Assembly: GCA_025766275.1 (NCBI GenBank)
Contig: JAFKAC010000054.1
Location: 310,001-374,000 of the forward strand
Origin: Lactarius indigo
Lineage: Eukaryota; Basidiomycota; Agaricomycetes; Russulales; Russulaceae
Length of the DNA stretch: 64,000 nt
Reading direction: 5' to 3'
The notes beneath the pieces are model-generated. The model saw nothing but the letters and a program-made list of their open reading frames with translations. It had not been told where the DNA came from and searched no databases. The position numbers and the translations under genes are program-made. Shown in pieces: positions 9,609 to 21,400 of the stretch (position 1 is its first letter; the number at the start of each line of letters is the position of its first letter).

Positions 9609-11057
9609 ATGACCGACACCCCGGTATCCGACACCACCCTCGTCAACATCCTCAGCAACCCCCAACTCGAAGCCGCCCTCGAACGAGGGATTGTTACCAT
9701 CAACCTCACCGATATCCCCCGTCTGTCACCACCACCGTCCCCCCAGCATGTTACCATCATCGCCCCCATTCCCATCGAACGAGAACCCGGGGAACTTACC
9801 CCGTCAACACCGGAAGAAGGGCAATACTCTCCGACTCCACCCCCTCAGCAACAGTCGACGCCCCCACCTGAACCACGACCTCAATCACCACCATCCTCCC
9901 CAGCATCCACACCACCCCCACCTCTAGAACCATTCACCCCAGTTCGCGTCCATACCCCCATCGACTACGACCGACCCGACTCCCCTCCTAACGATACAGA
10001 CGACCCCGGCGCCCCATTCTTTCCAAATACTCCTGGCACCCCCAAGTACTACCCATTACAGATCCCGCTACCAGACGGTGGATCTAACCCAGCGAAGTAC
10101 ATTTACTATCGCAAGGGATTCACCGAGGTAGTGGGGACGATGGGCATGGGACAACCCCATTACGGAGAGGAAGTCTACCTCTCGTCACTTAGGCCGAACG
10201 TCTCGGCACCCCCCTTTACAGCGGAACAGCTGCAGTTCTTTGACCCCCATGATATCCGCGCCTGCGCTCTGGACGAAACGCTTATAGAGCTCAACTCACC
10301 TCGTCTCACGGCCGAAATCACTAGGCTGAGGACAGGGCTCTTGGCGCTCAAAGAACTCGACGAGAAGTGCGAGAAGCTGGAGGAGGACGCACGAAAACTG
10401 CGAACGGAGCGACTCACGGTTGACTTGATGTTAGCCAGCACCAAGAGGCGCCTTCAGTACGCAGGAGCGCTAGCTACCATCGGCAACGAATACGCGCGTA
10501 TGACGGCCCTACCAGCCCCACTCCGCCACTCCCGTTACGCCATCCCATTCTCCCCACGACGTGGAGGTCCATTGGAGTTTCCCCGTCTCGCAGACAAACC
10601 CCACCGCCGACGTTGCTATCACTGCAATAGCCCCCACCACATCGTACGCGACTGCCCCACCAGACCACGACCTGCATGTCGGCACTGCCAAAGTCAGGAA
10701 CACCAATCCTATCGGTGTATATTCCGCCGCGCAGGTATGGTCGAAGAAGTGATCACGACCTATCAGGCAGATGAACGTATACGGCAAGCAGTGGCTACAG
10801 AGGCCACTACCTCCTTCACCGTCCCCGAACCACCAACGATCGCGGCCCACACTCAAGGGAGGTGGTGCGGACGGTGCTTCCGCACTGATGCCAACCATGA
10901 CGAGATTCGATGCCCACAGTATGAAATGTGTCGCAAGTGTGGCAAACGTGGCCCCTTTCTTTTCCTCAAAACGCACTACTGCCGACTCGACATTTCTCCG
11001 TGGCCAGAGAATGACCTCGATGCCGACATCTACGATCTCATCGATCCGGAGTCCTGA
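9609..11057 (+). CDS. Element C ORF3: zinc-knuckle accessory protein
   Basis: A 482-residue protein starting at ATG 9609, 38 nt after the pol stop and in a different frame. The open frame extends upstream, but the ATG matches the G copy (24390). N-terminal ~150 residues are Pro/Ser/Thr-rich. A conserved region (YYPLQIPLPDGG...YIYYRKG) and a leucine/glutamate/lysine-rich helical segment (about residues 235-290) follow. Then come cysteine-histidine motifs: CYHCNSPHHIVRDC from residue 336, CRHCQSQEHQSYRC, CGRCF..., and CRKCG...HYC. Relatives occur in A, D, F and G. Function unknown. The knuckles suggest nucleic-acid binding, perhaps as a second nucleocapsid-like protein. How it is translated is unclear. 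Confidence 0.85.
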   Translation: MTDTPVSDTTLVNILSNPQLEAALERGIVTINLTDIPRLSPPPSPQHVTIIAPIPIEREPGELTPSTPEEGQYSPTPPPQQQSTPPPEPRPQSPPSSPASTPPPPLEPFTPVRVHTPIDYDRPDSPPNDTDDPGAPFFPNTPGTPKYYPLQIPLPDGGSNPAKYIYYRKGFTEVVGTMGMGQPHYGEEVYLSSLRPNVSAPPFTAEQLQFFDPHDIRACALDETLIELNSPRLTAEITRLRTGLLALKELDEKCEKLEEDARKLRTERLTVDLMLASTKRRLQYAGALATIGNEYARMTALPAPLRHSRYAIPFSPRRGGPLEFPRLADKPHRRRCYHCNSPHHIVRDCPTRPRPACRHCQSQEHQSYRCIFRRAGMVEEVITTYQADERIRQAVATEATTSFTVPEPPTIAAHTQGRWCGRCFRTDANHDEIRCPQYEMCRKCGKRGPFLFLKTHYCRLDISPWPENDLDADIYDLIDPES

Positions 11058-11081
11058 AGTCGAGGCGTCTTCAGACCAAGA

Positions 11082-11091
11082 CGGGGGGTAA
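11082..11091 (+). other. 3' polypurine tract of element C
   Basis: ACGGGGGGTA A directly precedes the 3' LTR and would prime plus-strand DNA synthesis. The same G5-G6 plus T-R-A form precedes the 3' LTRs of A, B, E, F and I. Confidence 0.8.
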
Positions 11092-11660
11092 TGTTACGAT
11101 TTTCTTGGACTCGTTTCTTTCCTTATCACCACTTCCTTCCCACACTATACGAGCCCTGTACGATTACGCGGACGTTACGATTACCCAGTTTCTATCACGC
11201 GCCTTGCTTATCGACGTTCCCTCTAGATAAAGCTTGACATGTGCCAGTTTCCGACTTGTTCCCTCTCACGCGCGACCCCGCGTGATTCTCCGTTGTTCTC
11301 AAAATATCCTTGCTTTGTTCCCTTTATGTTCGTTCCTTTCTTCCTCGACTTAGCGATGGCGCCATCTGTTTGCGATGGCCATACAGTACGATTTCTATTT
11401 AACTCTAGTTATACCTAGCTTGTACGGTAGACTAGACTTCTTGTGTAATACTACACTCGTCTCCGCAGGAGTCTCCTCGTTCCCCGATCCTCGTCTCCGC
11501 TAGGCCTTCGCGTCTTAGCCTTCCTCTACAGTCCAAGTGACGTGCGTCCTTGTGACTCTTGTGCACCATCTATACTGAAGTCGAGCCTTTGAGCTTCGAC
11601 TACCGGACAGCAGACTGACTTAGTACAGGTCGTACTCAACGCCCCTGTAGTGGCGTTACA
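11092..11660 (+). repeat. 3' LTR of element C
   Basis: A 569-bp copy matching 3789-4357 base for base as far as I could compare, followed by the duplication CAAAC. Confidence 0.97.
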
Positions 11661-14587
11661 CAAACGCACCACCAACTCTGAAATGCAAAATATACCCATT
11701 GAATGCCAAAGAGTTGACGCATCTTGATGAATTTTTGCAAGAACATTTACAGAAGGGGTATATATGTGAGTCCAAATCACCATATGTGTCATCGTTCTTC
11801 TTCTTAAAAAAGAAGGATGGTAAACTGTGCCCAGTCCAAGATTACAAACTGCTCAATCAGATAACTCTCAAAGACACCTACCCGATTCCACTAATTTCCA
11901 ATCTGCTCGATCAATTGGCCAACAAAACACTATTCATGAAATTCGACATATGATGGGGATATAACAATATCTGCATCAAGGGCGGCAATCAATGGAAAGC
12001 CACATTTAAAATGCCACGTGGGTTATTTGAGCCCATGGTTATGTATTTCAGGCTTACAAACTCACCTGCAACCTTCATTCGCACCATGAATTGCGTCTTT
12101 CAAACACTGCTACTGAAGTACCCCACAGAGCTCTTCATATACATGGACGACATTCTAATTGCTACAATCTTGGACTATGCACGCCACCAGTCGATTTGTT
12201 AGACAAGTACTTCAGGTATTGAAAGACGAGAGTTATTTCTTGAAACTATCTAAATGTGCCTTTGAATGCACTGAGATTGACTATCTTGGGATGACCATCT
12301 CGAATCAAACCATTCAGATGGGCAACAACAAGGTTTCCGGACTCACGATTGGCCACACCAATTACATACCATAAAGCAAGTCCGCAGTACTCTCGGTGTT
12401 CTTGGGTACCAGCGCCTTTTCATTCCTTGATATGCCAAAATTGCTTAACCACTTACTGATCTCCTAAAGAAAGACATTGCCTTTGAGTGGACACCTGAGC
12501 ATACATGCATCCTCAATACCCTACTCTCCATCGCATGCTCGTGACCGGCTCTACGACAACCGGACCCAAAGGTGCCATACCAACTACAGACTGACGCCTT
12601 GCTGTTTGCACTGGGGGCCATTCTTACACAACCAGACCCACAAGGGAAACAACAAGCTGTTGGATATTTCTCGCAATCTTTGACCCCGGCCAAGCAAAAC
12701 TATGATGTTTATGACCGTGAACTCCTCGCCCTTGTCCATGGTCTCGAACACTGGCAACACCTACTCATTGCTGCTGCACACCCCATTACTGTCCTCATTG
12801 ACCATCAGAATCTTCTCCACTATCGTGCGCCACAGCACATCAATCAACACATCACACACCTTGTCAACGTTCTTGCCAACTATCACATCCAATTACAGCA
12901 TGTACCAGGTCCCAGCCTGCACGCTGACACGCTTTCTCAACACCCGTCACTCGTCCCAGTCAACAACAATAACACTGCAGTCACTGTCCTGCTGTTGACA
13001 CTGTTCATCAACCTCACTCAAATCACTTCCTTGGATGACCGCTGTCATGTTGCTCAAGCCTCCCACCCTTCTTTCTTTGCCGCCATCCAACTGCCACTTA
13101 CCCACGACCCGTCTGGCCTTTACTTTTGCAACACCTGACTGGTGATCATGGATGATCCCTTCCTGAGGAGGGGGGTAATTTGGTCGTTTCATGACCTTCT
13201 ACCTGCTGGCCACCCATAAACAAACACACATGTTGTGGGCTATTCAAAAACACTACTGGTGGCCCAAAATGAAAGATGATGTAACGGACTACATTTGTGG
13301 GTGCATGGTCTGCCAGGCCAACAAAAATCTCACAAACCACCCACAAGTCCCATTAACGCCTATCTTTCCGAACAACGCATTACCCTTCCAGACCATTGCA
13401 CTCGATTTCATCACCAAACTGCCAAAGTCGCATGGGTTCGACTCCATCCTAACAATCACTGACCAAGGCTGTTCAAAAGCTAACATCTTTATACCTTGGA
13501 AAGAGAGGTTCAGTACCAAAGAAGTCACACAGATGTACCTTCGTCACGTGTTGCCACACTATGGACTGCCACATAAAGTGATCTCAGATTGAGATCCTCA
13601 ATTTACAGCTTCTCTAGCAAAGGCCCTATGCACAGCACTAGGCGTACAACAAAATATTAGTTTGGTGTATCATCCACGTATGGATGGACAGTCCGAAAGG
13701 ACCAATCAAAAGCTAGAACAATATCTTCGGATGTATGCTAATTACCAACAGGATAACTGGGCACCTATGCTTCCCATTGCCCAGTATGCAATGAACATGT
13801 GGCCATCCAATACCACACGGAAGTTGCCATTCGAACTAATTATGGGCTTCATCCTATCGGTCCATCAACCAAAGACTCTGATGAACTTGCCAACAGTGGA
13901 CGAATGCTTGACAACCCTTACCAAAGCATGAACCAACGCTCAGATTGCGATGAAAAATGTGCAGCAAAAGTGGATCTCAGAATTGCTGTGCTATCAACTC
14001 TATTGATTGGGCGATAAAGTCTGGTTAGATACCACTAATTTGTGAACCACACATCCATCGGTGAAGTTGGCACCAAAACGATACAGGCCGTTCATAGTCC
14101 TACAGAAACTTTTGGACGTCACTTATCGATTACAATTACCAGCCCATTGGAAAATCCATGAGGTGTTTCACACAGGTTTGCTGAGCCCATATTCCAAAAC
14201 AGTAATGAACGATAACAAAGAAGTGAACCCCCCACCTGAACTCATCAACGGAGAACTTGAATGGGAAGTCAAACAGATTCTTAACTATCGAATATTCAGA
14301 CGCAAGAAGACACCGCAATATCTGGTGCAATGGAAAGGTTTTTCTGCAGCCCATGATAGCTGGGAACTGACCACTAACATACACACTCCCGAACTAATCC
14401 AACAATATAAAGACAGGACCAGAACAACCATCAACGCCATCAACACTATGATGAACCAACACCCCCCACAGTTTCTGATTGTTGCAGCACAGGAACTCCC
14501 AGATGATGTCAACCAGCGTATTGACCAAGAGGTCAATGAGTGGGCAAAGGTGGGGCCATCTTATAACGCCCTACTGAACTCACCATG
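11661..14587 (+). pseudogene. Element A pol (RT, RNase H, integrase), decayed
   Basis: Continues A after the C insertion: the KIYPLNAKE linker is restored if C and one CAAAC are removed. RT still shows FLKKKDGKLCPVQDYK and YMDDILIAT (near 12140). RNase H shows YDVYDRELLALVHGLEHW, and integrase shows DGQSERTNQ (near 13685) and a WKIHEVFH module. A chromodomain-like tail follows (YLVQWKGFSAAHDSWE). Stops include TGA 11951 (Arg in relatives), TGA 13136 and TGA 13590, with frame changes near 12185, 12350 and 13150. Non-functional. The tail runs in frame toward ORF3. Confidence 0.9.
13165..13180 (+). promoter_or_regulatory. Candidate central polypurine tract in A integrase
   Basis: GAGGAGGGGGGTAATT encodes R-R-G-V-I before the HHCC head. 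It resembles the A 3' tract AGTAGGGGGGTTA at 15908-15920. Confidence 0.4.
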
Positions 14588-15890
14588 CTCGCATGAGGAC
14601 ATGTGGGGTCTGAGCACGCATATCGGCGATGACAGTAATCACTATTGCCACTCTCAGGCAAAACAACAATGACAACAGAGGCTCCAACAGGAGGCACTAG
14701 AGGACATCGCTAGGCAACAGCTTGACAGAGCTACTTGGGACGCTCCCTCGCAGAACCCACAGCCTCTACAGCACCCTTTTCCCACCCAACCTGTCACCAG
14801 TACTTCACCACCTGCAGGGGACTGGCAGAAAACTCTGCCCAAACATCCCTACCAAGTAGAAATACCCTACTCAGACAGCGAACGACGGAACACAGCATAT
14901 CTACAGTTTATCATCAACCATTGCGACCAACTGATAATCGTCACCACAGAAGGACAAGGAAAACCATACTACTACACAGAACTCAAGGCACTCCCGCACC
15001 CTGACATACACCCTCGCATACTTGAGAAGGAATTCATTGACATTTTCCAACCTGACCACCCTGCCCAAGTGGACATTGACAAGGTGCTAGCACGACTTGC
15101 CAATCCCGGCATAAGCACTGACATCTACCAACTTAGGGACTCGGTCATATGACAGCAAGTGTTAATGCAACGTCTGCGAGAAGCAGAGTTTAGTATGGTG
15201 GACTGGGCTAACACTGCTGCTGAAATTGACACTTGTATACTGGATGCCCATGCAGTGACTTGACTTTCACTGTACCTTCCGAAGCCAATGCCAACCGCCC
15301 TCTCTAATGTTTTCACTCATGATGGGGTTTCCGACCCTTGCCTCCAACATCACCATGCCGTCATCATGGCAGAACAAATCCTCCCCATCCCTCCTCGCTT
15401 GTTGCCACATACCTTTGTGGAAGCTGTTACAGCTAACCCCCATCACCTCACTTACCCACAGTTGCATGAAGAACCACGTCAAACAGTGTCACCAGGGGAA
15501 ATTCCTGCCTCTTCCCCTATGACTACAACTGACACGGCTGTCGACCAGCAAAGGACATCCACTCAACTGCTAGATCAATGAGCATCAATCCATAGTTGAG
15601 ACAGCCTACCCGCATGCACATGGTGTGAGTCAACCAAACATCTCACATTCAAATGTAAGATGCCACATGCATGATGTGTGCAACGATGAGTCTGTCACAT
15701 CACCGACAACGTCACATACAAATACTTACTGCAGATGGCTCACTGTGCTCGGACGAGCAGTCGACCATGAACGAGCCACTCAAGCAACTGCACGTCTTTG
15801 TGCCCAATGCCGTGGGGAACCATACTGCCGACCCAAACACTACATGTTCTGACACGACTACAACTTCACGCATGCCGCCAGTAGCGTGAG
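14588..15890 (+). pseudogene. Element A ORF3, decayed
   Basis: Continues the pol frame. Recognisable blocks shared with D ORF3 are: the EDMWGLSTHI start; a glutamine-rich helix; TLPKHPYQVEIP...YLQFIINHCDQLIIVTTEGQGKP; a D-I-F-x-x-D-H-P block; and LANPGISTDIYQLRDS. One zinc knuckle (CTWCESTKHLTFKC, near 15620-15660) follows. Interruptions in this frame are TGA codons (for example 14670, 15150, 15260, 15579, 15597). Without those codons, gag-pol-ORF3 would share one frame after the pol frameshifts, as in D. Confidence 0.7.
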
Positions 15891-15920
15891 TTGAGACGAC
15901 TTGGCCTAGTAGGGGGGTTA

Positions 15921-16305
15921 TGTCATGGTCATGTGACATCATGACATCACGTCATGCAATGTGCGGTGGAGTATAGACCCTCAAAGTTTTGCAGAAGTAT
16001 CAGTCTCGTCAAAGCACGCCTTATGGTGCTCATATCACAAATCGTCCACATAGCAGTAGTTAGTGACATGGCTTGTAGAAAACGGCCCCCGAAAACCCCA
16101 GTCTGTGTGAGTATAAGACATAGTGCATCGAGTAGCACAAATGCTTGTCTACTCTTAGTTCTTGAATACCAAGTAGTATCCTGTTGAAACCCGCTCACTT
16201 GTGAACTCCTTGAGTGACACAAGTACCCCAAACTTGACTTGCTTGAGAATACCGAGTTCCAACTCTACCCAAACATCAAGCTCAGCTCCGTTGAAAACCC
16301 GTACG
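15921..16305 (+). repeat. 3' LTR of element A, first part (split by B)
   Basis: Nearly identical to 1244-1620 and preceded by the polypurine tract AGGGGGGTTA. It is interrupted after 16305 by element B. The missing end, GTCCCTCGGAACTGTAACA, lies at 22578-22596, after the duplicated GTACG. Confidence 0.95.
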
Positions 16306-16709
16306 TGTCATGAACGCCTCATGTTCTTCTGTTCTTCCTCCTCCCTTCTTTTTCTCCTTCGCTTCTTTGACTTGCTGGCATCTGCTTTGCTGGCACCCGC
16401 TTTGCTGGCACTTGCCTCGTTGGCATTGTACTGCCTCGCTGGCATCCCCGAACGCTAGCTATATAAACCCTGTAGTATACTCTGTATTTCCTTAGCTTTG
16501 GCTTCGTCAATATACTGTCTAGTCCCCTCAGTACTTTCCTTTCATCTCTATTACAGCCCTCTTCTCTGAAGCCTTGTTGCCTTGAGCTATATCAAGGAAC
16601 ACCCATCAGACTTAGACGCCGTTCTGCCCAGCAGCGGGTCGACTCAGTATCCTTTGCCTAAGGTAGGACCTGTTACAGACCAGACGCACGCCCCGACAGT
16701 GGCGTGACA
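16306..16709 (+). repeat. 5' LTR of element B
   Basis: A 404-bp LTR, TGTCATGAACGCC to GTGGCGTGACA. It contains short tandem GCTGGCA-type repeats (about 16372-16447), a TATATAAA box at 16460-16467, and the self-priming complement TAGCTTTGGCTT at 16493-16504. Confidence 0.96.
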
Positions 16710-16710
16710 T

Positions 16711-16722
16711 AAGCCAAAGCTA
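16711..16722 (+). other. Primer-binding site of element B (self-priming type)
   Basis: AAGCCAAAGCTA, one base after the LTR, is an exact 12-nt reverse complement of LTR positions 16493-16504, which begin 33 nt after the start of the TATA box. Confidence 0.75.
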
Positions 16723-16743
16723 CTGACCTCAGAACTAGCCACC

Positions 16744-18456
16744 GTGGCTAGCATTGAACTTGATCTCTTACCCGACGACCAGTGGACTGAGGTATTCCGC
16801 CGCTGGCAAGACGACTTACCGACACACGTACTTGGGTGTGCCTATTGGAACTCCTCACACGTTGACAGATGCGGAGGCTATCGAGCTCTCCTTAACGGAC
16901 GCATTTACAACCTCGACTTTATAAATCACCGGTGGCACGTCCTTGAAAAACGCGGCACTGAATTCTTCACTAAATCATCCCTTGCCATCCCTCGAAATAA
17001 CAACATCGGTCTTGGCTGGTGGAACCCAGAAGACGACAAGAACCCTGAACGGTATCACCTCGACCATCCCGAAACCTTTCCCAAGCCAACCGCACCAGTC
17101 CGCGTAAACTCTCCTGTTGAGGAGGACAACCCTATCGAGAACAAAGACGCGCCTGCTGAGACGTCAGTACCAGCAGAGGACGAACTCACCACCGCACTAG
17201 AGAACGTACCCATTGACGCCCTGGACTTTTGGCACCAGATTGCAGCTGCCTCAACGCCCGTCTCACCCGTATTCCCACCTCTTCTTACCGTCACAGCACC
17301 ACCTGTGATCATCCCATCAGCACCCGCCATGTCTTCAGGATCCGCAGCCAACGCCTCTTCGGGAGGGAAGCTCAGCGGCAATGCCCCGGCCATATTTGAT
17401 GGCTCCCGCGATAAGTCGAAGAAGTTCCTGTGGGAATTCGACCTGTATCGTGGCATGAACGAAGACTCATCGATCATCCGATCACCTTACCAGCACGTAT
17501 TCTTAGTGCTATCCTTCATCCGCGGCCCGAACATAGACAACTGGGTCGACACCCAACTGGAAGGACTATGCACGAAGGTCATTGGCACAGCAGCAGCAGC
17601 AGCTATCCCTAAAACCGAGGAAATGCTGTGGAATGACTTTGTCACCAGCTTCAAATCAGCCTACACCAACGTCACCGAAAAGCAGGATGCTTACCAGCTT
17701 CTGAAGGCACTCCAGATGAAAGGAGCTGACCTCGACACGTATACAGCCACTTTCCAGAACCTTGCCACAAAGGCAGGTTATTCACTCGATGCCGCAGCTA
17801 CAGTCGACCTCTATTCAGGAGGACTACCGCGTGGCCTTTTATCGGCCATCTTGAAACGCGATACTGTGCCGGAAACATTTACGCAGTGGGTCGAATCGGC
17901 ACAAAAAGAGCAGCGCAAATACGCGATGCTTCGCGCTCGTGTAGGCCTCAACGATGGAGGCAAAAAGATCGGAGGAAAAACTAAGCAGGAATGGTTTCAG
18001 CTGTTCAATTCAAGCAGCAACCAAGGAGGAGGACGATGTACCAGCAACCAGCCCGTCCAACAAGCTATGACCACTGTCCGCGACCCCGATGCGATGGACG
18101 TTGATCATGCCCGTATCGCGCTGACCGACGAAGAAATGCAACGCTGCTGTTCAGAAGGCTGTTGTTTCCGCTGCTTCGGAAAAGGCCACCTTTCACGCGA
18201 CTGCCCGAAACGGTCAACTGGCCAGGCTGGTGGTGGGACAACAACAATCCGCCAAAACGACAACCGATGAAATACGACTTCCGCACGAACCATTGAAGTT
18301 GAACCAACCTCAGCACCAGTAACATCCGTTCCCAGCCCAGCCGCGCCGACCCCACAGAAGAAGAATGGTGACAGTTTCGTCGCCCAGGTCCGTGCCATGA
18401 AAAACGATGAGAAGGAGGCCATTCTTGACGCGCTCTTCACCGACGAGGATTTTTAG
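16744..18456 (+). pseudogene. gag: Element B gag with one premature TGA
   Basis: Capsid protein gene, 508 codons to TGA 18268, then 62 more open codons to TAG 18454. The start is GTG in a GCCACC-GTGG context; there is no upstream in-frame ATG. Contents: an N-terminal domain; an acidic/proline linker; the capsid (APAIFDGSRDKSKKFLWEF, SFIRGP); and a zinc knuckle CFRCFGKGHLSRDC near 18166-18207. The conserved end AILDALFTDEDF shows that the true terminus is 18456, so TGA 18268 is a mutation, probably of CGA. GAT TTT TAG at the end supplies the T-run for a -1 shift into pol. Confidence 0.85.
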
Positions 18457-21400
18457 CTAGCTCGGATCCCACAGCCTGGGTTCAAGCCTTCCAAGTAGAC
18501 AGCATGTACGTATGCCGACGAGATAGCCTGCAAATATCAGTCATTTTCCAATCTACTTGCGAAACGGCCGAAATCGCACTGGTTGACAGCGGCGCAACAG
18601 AAAATTTCATCCACTCTCGAGTCGCTCAATGACTAAAACTCCCTGCACGACAACTTACCACGCCCCGAACGATTCGAAACGTCGATGGCACTGAAAACCG
18701 CGCAGGACGAATCGACAAATACGTTGCATTAAAAGTGCGACTCGGAAACCAACAAACGATCCAACGTTTCTACATTACTGACCTAGGAAGTGACGACATC
18801 CTGCTCGGGTATCCCTGGCTTTAGCAATTTGAGCCCACAATTGACTGGAAACAAGGAATACTCACCCCGGAACCCCTCCACCTCTCTACCCTCCTCATAC
18901 CCATAACACGCCGATCCACCACGATCCAAGTCGAAGCCCCCAACGGGGGAGACGCATTCGTGGTCCAGGACGACCCCTGTAGCCCAGAGACAAAGCCGAT
19001 CAACGATCAGACGCAGAAACCAAACCCTGCAGCAGAAAAGGGTCAACACCAGACGCTATCACCTTACCTAGTCGTAAGGGCGGCCGCCTTTAACAAGTGG
19101 CGGTCGCTTGTAGACGCCATCGACCCCTGGGAAGCTGGAGACGAGCTGCATATCAGAATACCAGGAGAGGAGGCGATCCGAGGAACGAATATAGCCCAAC
19201 AGTGGGCCATAGAGGCAAATAAAGACAAGGCGAAGCTTACTGAGGATTCAATTCCCGCCGAATACCGACGCCACATTAAGGTATTTTCCAAAGCAGAGTC
19301 TCAACGCTTCCCACCATCACGTGACTGGGATCATGCAATTGAACTCGCCCCAGACGCACCTACTACCCTTGATTGCAAAGTATACCCCCTGACTAAGGAT
19401 GAACGTGGGGCATTGCGAAAGTTCTTAGATGAACATTTAGCAAAGCAGTACATCCGCCCATCGCACTCCCCCTATGCCAGTCCCTTTTTCTTTATTAAGA
19501 AAAAGGATGGAAAACTACGGCCCGTCCAAGATTATCGACGCCTCAACCAACACACCATTCGCAACACATACCCTCTCCCTCTCATTAAGACTCTCACTGA
19601 GAACCTTCGAGGTAGCCGCCTCTACACCAAATTCGACATCAGATGGGGATATAATAACGTGCGAATTAAGGAAGGTGACGAATGGAAAGCAGCTTTTAAA
19701 ACAGAAGAAGGACTGTTTGAACCGCGCGTCAAGTTTTTTGGGCTAACCAACTCACCCTTGACCTTCCAAGCCATGATGGACACCATTCTACGTACCCAGC
19801 TGAAGGCAGAGAGCCATCGCTACGTCTTCGACTACATGGACGACATTCTGATCACTACCCCAGATGACCTCTCCCTCCATCGCGCTATTGTCCATGAGGT
19901 ACTTGATATCCTAGAACACGAGAGCCTCTTCCTCAAACCAGAGAAATGCACCTTTGAAGCGTGACGAGTAGAGTATCTAGGGCTCATTCTTGAAGGTGAC
20001 AAAATCGAAGCTGACCCTGCTAAACTTGCTGGACTCAGAAACTGGCCTCGCACCCTTAAAACGGTCAAACAAGTACGCAGTACCTTAGGCGTCTTTGGGT
20101 ACCAACGACCCTTCATTCCCGGCTTCGCCAACATTGCGCAACCACTCACTAATCTCCTAAAGAAGGACTGCCCCTTTATCTGGACACCTGACTGCACTGC
20201 TGCCATCGACAAGCTTGTTAACATCCTTACTAGCACTCCAGTTCTCTGGCAACCTGACCTAAGCGCTCCCTTTGAAGTTGAAGTTGATGCTTCTGCCTTC
20301 GCCACTGGAGGCATCTTGTATCAGCGTGACACTAATAACAAGCTCCGCCCAGTTGCATATCACTCCAAAACGTTCAATGAGGTGGAACGCAACTATGATA
20401 TCCATGACCGCGAACTTCTTGCAGTTATCACTGCCCTAAAAGAATGGCGACACTTCCTCCTCGGTTCCCCACATCCTGTCACTGTCTATACCGATCACGC
20501 GAACCTCCAGTACTATAAACAACCCCACAAGATCAACCGACGTGTTGCCCGCTACATCCCCTTGCTCGGGGAATACAATCTCAAACTCGTCCACAAACCA
20601 GGTGCCACTAACCGTGCTGATGCTCTCTCTCGGCGACCTGACCATGATGATGGTTCCGCTGACAACCAAGACGTTACCGTCCTCCCCACACAACTATTCG
20701 CCCACGTTACTCAGCTCTCCTCTCTTGAGCAGGATGTTCGCACCCTCCAATTGTCACATATCCCCACGATTCTGCGCTGGAAAGCCACTTACGGTCTATC
20801 CCTTTCTGACGATTCCTGGTGGCATGACGGCCGCCTTGTGGTCGTGGAAGACCCCGGTCTTAGGAGGGGGGTAATTTCCCTCTATCACGACTCCCCTAGT
20901 GCTGGTCACCCAGGAACTGCCAATACACATGCCCTTATCTCATGTGACTACTGGTGGCCTGGAATGCGAAACACCATCATAGCCTACGTTAAAGGATGCG
21001 CTGCCTGTCAGGCAAATAAAGTTGTCTCCCATCGACCTCGACCCCCACCCTTCCCTATCACCACCAACCCTGTGGCGTGACCATTTGAGACAGTAACAAT
21101 GGACTTCATTACCAAACTTCCCCTCTCCCATGGGTTCGACTCCATTTTGACAATCACTGATCACGATTGCACCAAGGGAACATTGTTTATCCCCTGTAAA
21201 GAGTTGATTGATGGACCGGGAGTGGCCGCACTTTATCACCAACACGTCTACCCCCACTTTGGACTACCAACTCGTGTCATCACTGATAGAGACCCCCGCT
21301 TCGCCTCTACCTTCTCCCGGCAACTGTGCAAATCCCTGGGAATCACACAGAATATCTCGACCGCTTATCACCCACAGACAGATGGACAATCGGAGCGATC

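Larger units (their letters stand above)
3789..11660 (+). mobile_element. Element C: intact Ty3/gypsy retrotransposon with ORF3
   Basis: A 7.87-kb element with two 569-bp LTRs that look identical by eye, flanked by the 5-bp duplication CAAAC (3784-3788 and 11661-11665). It carries open gag, pol (-1 frame) and ORF3 with no internal stops. Intact genes plus matching LTRs indicate a very recent insertion that may still be competent. It sits in the protease-RT linker of element A, in the same orientation. G (23104-26010) is an old relative. Confidence 0.97.
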
